The position numbers and the translations under genes are program-made. From assembly GCA_023266165.1 (NCBI GenBank), contig JAHFRR010000001.1, positions 1-24,828 of the forward strand: a DNA stretch of 24,828 bases. Reading direction: 5' to 3'. Below, piece by piece: positions 23,601 through 24,828 of this stretch. This DNA is from Thiotrichales bacterium (GTDB lineage: Bacteria; Pseudomonadota; Gammaproteobacteria; Francisellales; CACEW01). Each line of letters opens with the position of its first letter. Position 1 is the stretch's first letter. The notes beneath the pieces are model-generated. The model was not told where the DNA came from. It was given only the letters and a program-made list of their open reading frames with translations, and ran no database searches.

Positions 23601-24266
23601 TGTTTGAAGCGTTGCAAGAATCTGCGCTTCACAGATTTGTGCAGCGCTGTTTTGATCTTGTGCCGAGTCTGAACCACTTTGTGCGCGATCGAGGGCAATT
23701 CCTGCCAGTAATACACTGCGCCCCAGTGATTGGCGCTCCGGATTTTTTTTCTCACCAACATCCAATAGCAGGGCAGCTACACAGCCAATCAGGTCTTGGC
23801 CTCCTATTGCTTCCTTTAGGTAGGCATTACAGACAAAATGCACCATCAGCGATGCAGCTTTAATCGCTGGAGTGCTCGATGTGATCCCAATAATTGCAGC
23901 ATCTTTAAAAGCGCGAGCTGTTTGCTGAAGCTCAGCGGTAGTGAATGGTCTTTGTGGAATAAAATCCCTCCCTAACAAGGCATCCATAACAGTAGGCGAG
24001 GTTTTGACTAGAGGTGTTAAGTAAGCCTGTTTTTGCCATTCAACATAAGGCGAGGGGGGAGGAGTCTGCCCGATATCGTAAAAGTAGGCCTTGCCGGCCA
24101 ATTCTTTCAGTGCTTCAAGATCAGCTGCGGCTGTGGGGCTCGCGTGAAGAGTTCGATCGAGGAGCAAGCTAGAAATAAATCGCATGTCTGCATATGAAAG
24201 TTCTTTTTCCTTTAATGCTTGCAAAGCTGTTTGAAATTGAGGACTATTTCTGATACGTGCATACAT
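20631..24266 (-). CDS. Unknown 1211-residue protein, effector candidate
   Basis: A very large protein of no family I recognise, with no N-terminal signal peptide. Residues 1-220 are mostly helical. A Ser/Asn-rich linker (225-265) holds a ten-residue duplication (HSNFQPTTNR/HSNLRPTINR). A hydrophobic stretch lies near 385-420. Residues 455-515 form a clear heptad-type coiled coil (FQRIVDQLDQISQDL). The second half looks globular (aromatic and His-rich, 560-1060). A Pro/Thr/Arg-rich linker PKPTPTRTRT lies near 1090, then two weak membrane helices at about 1118-1160 and a Ser/Pro tail. ATG 24266 has AAGGAG seven bases upstream and a TATAAT promoter. It is a single-gene unit. Size, coiled coil and C-terminal helices fit a secreted effector, toxin or membrane scaffold; the choice is open. 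Confidence 0.8.
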   Translation of the reverse strand: MYARIRNSPQFQTALQALKEKELSYADMRFISSLLLDRTLHASPTAAADLEALKELAGKAYFYDIGQTPPPSPYVEWQKQAYLTPLVKTSPTVMDALLGRDFIPQRPFTTAELQQTARAFKDAAIIGITSSTPAIKAASLMVHFVCNAYLKEAIGGQDLIGCVAALLLDVGEKKNPERQSLGRSVLLAGIALDRAQSGSDSAQDQNSAAQICEAQILATLQTENLIQNSSLPFHTLADSFALSSHSNFQPTTNRHSNLRPTINRLKKAADKTPLIAASLFKAEADNIPFAAQSTLKNSYNSIAHSLISGAPEYKGDNDNERSTPCVAQLEKLLNEHAAEHYLQFSEEVSKYLLVHYQGVLNTANSAQETAMGWREVEQICDASFDLVCAVGLLVGSREVIKVTYVMQPLCTIGFISRQIAAKKRSLFSANTLKALSGNLLSLVQAVMEWFTPEDPMFQRIVDQLDQISQDLRTGLAVIDQKLNLILAAADHLRTDIAAVKLMILSIQQTLQNQAATAVDNSSIDAKNALVNTVTQCSQANFTTSLAAFYEYACVNSINTSGRWQTSHVEPLTIGDWNRKLHGNRRVSLSTPAKGEFYPLEYLGVIISQAILASASLNFQSADKNVLEAFSHRLEKIPNPVVWQQGFACYLEAYARYRPTLNSSDQNLSQTRITKCVTFGTDIQAALSQIPGVVKILEGQLNTISQALQRRIANLHTEFLSDLRMESLTAEQLFLGIEMPDIHRLTVCPNFLQQGEKSLATYLLSYFTPNLLGALRSLCPDYIGFMGVEEQPHKMGIYCSRLQYTLAGIGVRNAVVTALYPNPNPSNPSAGRRAGPVIARGAQGAYVQVERGSSNQFFGQRLEGRAVIIDQWLLMNTGLAVHLHQNSWRAWQAQLRQDPTFTCTPSAFNTYYDFEFDLFNNHLHDLRQTLGKQVREDEAINTYAEEWCFLAQLSTLLRGYYHHAHTDHVQETLQVHVPAITGAEMVNILVDRVFNQWHSDYLSTTSTDPNTGIVSAHKRRTPKKDNEALTDLNMKTHRVLRQQLQGFRCLYRLPAESFRKQPRHLLPLVSSTLAVAYHYFPQLTPKPTPTRTRTLPTISKHRPKSKLRKSLETVGLRDTAVGALGLLAMTGMWISGYSKTDIKKMGKATGAAMTVTTVSSLVYDQRAEIRRGLSAVATTIGSLLYRPTSVVATGAQRSSTPKPPDNSDSKEP
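23475..23534. repeat. Two tandem 30-base repeats inside the 1211-residue gene
   Basis: Copies at 23475-23504 and 23505-23534 begin CCGGTTARTGGTGGG and encode the two HSN-x-x-PT-x-NR units at residues 244-263. They differ at several bases but keep the frame, so this is an older, in-frame duplication. Confidence 0.75.
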
Positions 24267-24333
24267 GAGAGTCTCCTTGTTGAAGGTGGGCGCTATGTTC
24301 CAAAAGCCTTATTTTTTCACGCCTTGTTGTTAA

Positions 24334-24362
24334 ATTATAGCACCCATTGTGGTCACCGTGAA
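24334..24362 (-). promoter_or_regulatory. Promoter of the 1211-residue gene
   Basis: On the minus strand a perfect TATAAT (24339-24334) lies 17 bases after TTCACG (24362-24357). The start point would be near 24327, giving a leader of about 60 bases before ATG 24266. Confidence 0.6.
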
Positions 24363-24398
24363 TTTCTTAAAGAATCCAGCAGCCAAGAGGGAGCCCGT

Positions 24399-24605
24399 TC
24401 ATAAAATGGGAATATAGGAAGTGCTTGGATATTCAATTTTCGTTCCAAAGCAAACGAGGTTTTTTAAGAATGGCCTCAATCGTTGCGCAAGCTGGCGTGT
24501 GCTCATGCACAGCGCTTGGCGGATCAACTGAATCCATCCAGCACGAGGCATTGCTTGAGCCAGCATAAGTTGTTTCGTTAACTGAGCATGCATTAACTTT
24601 TTCAT
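24399..24605 (-). pseudogene. Truncated helix-turn-helix protein, mobile mystery protein A-like
   Basis: A 68-codon frame whose residues 1-45 (MKKLMHAQLTKQLMLAQAMP, then RAGWIQLIRQALCMSTRQLAQRL) resemble the N-terminus of mobile mystery protein A, an XRE-like regulator of about 140-150 residues found with a Fic-type partner on mobile elements. The resemblance ends after QLAQRL, in the middle of the helix-turn-helix, and the remaining 23 residues are unrelated. The usual ALGMS has Cys for Gly. The recognition helix is lost, so this is probably a remnant. No partner gene is present. Confidence 0.5.
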
Positions 24606-24663
24606 ATCTTTAAGTAATCATTTAAAATAAATTTGATTATATATAAGTTTTCAAAAAAGCCAA

Positions 24664-24828
24664 TCACCCATGCCCCACCGCGTTCACCAACTGGTGGGGA
24701 TTGGCAATACCTGCGCGCTGTGCCGCCTTGGCCCAACGCTTCTCTAATGGGATATCAAAAATCAAATCCATCGACGCAGGAATCACTAACCAGTCGTGCG
24801 CACTGATTTCTTTTTCCAGCTGACCTGG
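24664..24828 (-). CDS. yqgE: YqgE/AlgH family protein (UPF0301), C-terminal part
   Basis: Fifty-four residues and a stop at 24664-24666; the start lies beyond the window. PGQLEKEISAHDWLVIPA followed by IFDIPLEKRWAKAAQRAGI matches the end of YqgE/AlgH proteins (GPGQLE-x-E, W-L-x-x-P, IFD-x-P-x-E-x-RW-x-x-A). The family is conserved in gammaproteobacteria, usually about 185 residues and next to the Holliday resolvase gene yqgF; its exact function is unsettled. Confidence 0.88.
   Translation of the reverse strand, partial: PGQLEKEISAHDWLVIPASMDLIFDIPLEKRWAKAAQRAGIANPHQLVNAVGHG

Overview
The window reads as the chromosome of a gammaproteobacterium, most likely a host-associated one of the Legionellales type. 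That is an inference. The evidence is the gene set (EpmB, YdiJ, YqgE, YhhQ, RsmD, beta-class GST, monomeric PhhA with PhhB), several single-substrate MFS carriers, moderate GC in core genes with AT-rich spacers, and two or three large unknown or eukaryote-like proteins that resemble secreted effectors. There is no rRNA, tRNA, CRISPR array or intact insertion sequence.

Layout. 1-475: start of a minus-strand AAA ATPase cut by the window edge. 621-1277: YhhQ queuosine-precursor transporter, divergent from nuoN (1474-2943), which stands apart from any other nuo gene. 3054-3828: minus-strand cassette of three small unknown genes. 4058-5437: an unrecognised 459-residue protein. 5712-6926: MFS carrier, divergent from a borosin-type peptide N-methyltransferase (7127-7939). 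7880-7978: antisense start of a tyrosine recombinase, fused into the end of the methyltransferase gene. 8060-13375: a tightly packed plus-strand run of ImmA/IrrE peptidase, a two-helix membrane protein, phhA, phhB and a ydiJ-like FAD/Fe-S dehydrogenase. 13309-14923: engB and epmB on the minus strand, with epmB overlapping the end of ydiJ. 15000-16139: kinase-like protein with a basic tail. 16271-18374: adk, rsmD and an EamA exporter as one overlapping operon. 18443-19690: second MFS carrier. 19946-20557: gstA. 20631-24266: a 1211-residue unknown protein. 24399-24605: truncated helix-turn-helix gene. 24664-24828: end of yqgE.

How the genes work together. PhhA and PhhB form the phenylalanine-to-tyrosine step with pterin recycling. 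Adk-RsmD-EamA and EngB-EpmB are housekeeping pairs linked by overlapping or abutting codons. The accessory content lies between them. The most interesting item is the methyltransferase at 7127-7939. It carries the conserved blocks of borosin (OphMA/SonM-type) backbone N-methyltransferases and lies divergent from a transporter. Its 3' end is joined to a recombinase remnant, and no clear precursor peptide gene is visible. The immA-membrane gene pair that follows is AT-richer than its neighbours and overlaps phhA by four bases, which looks like an acquired insert now coupled to core metabolism. The 1211-residue protein and the kinase-like protein each have their own promoter-like sequence and are candidate effectors.
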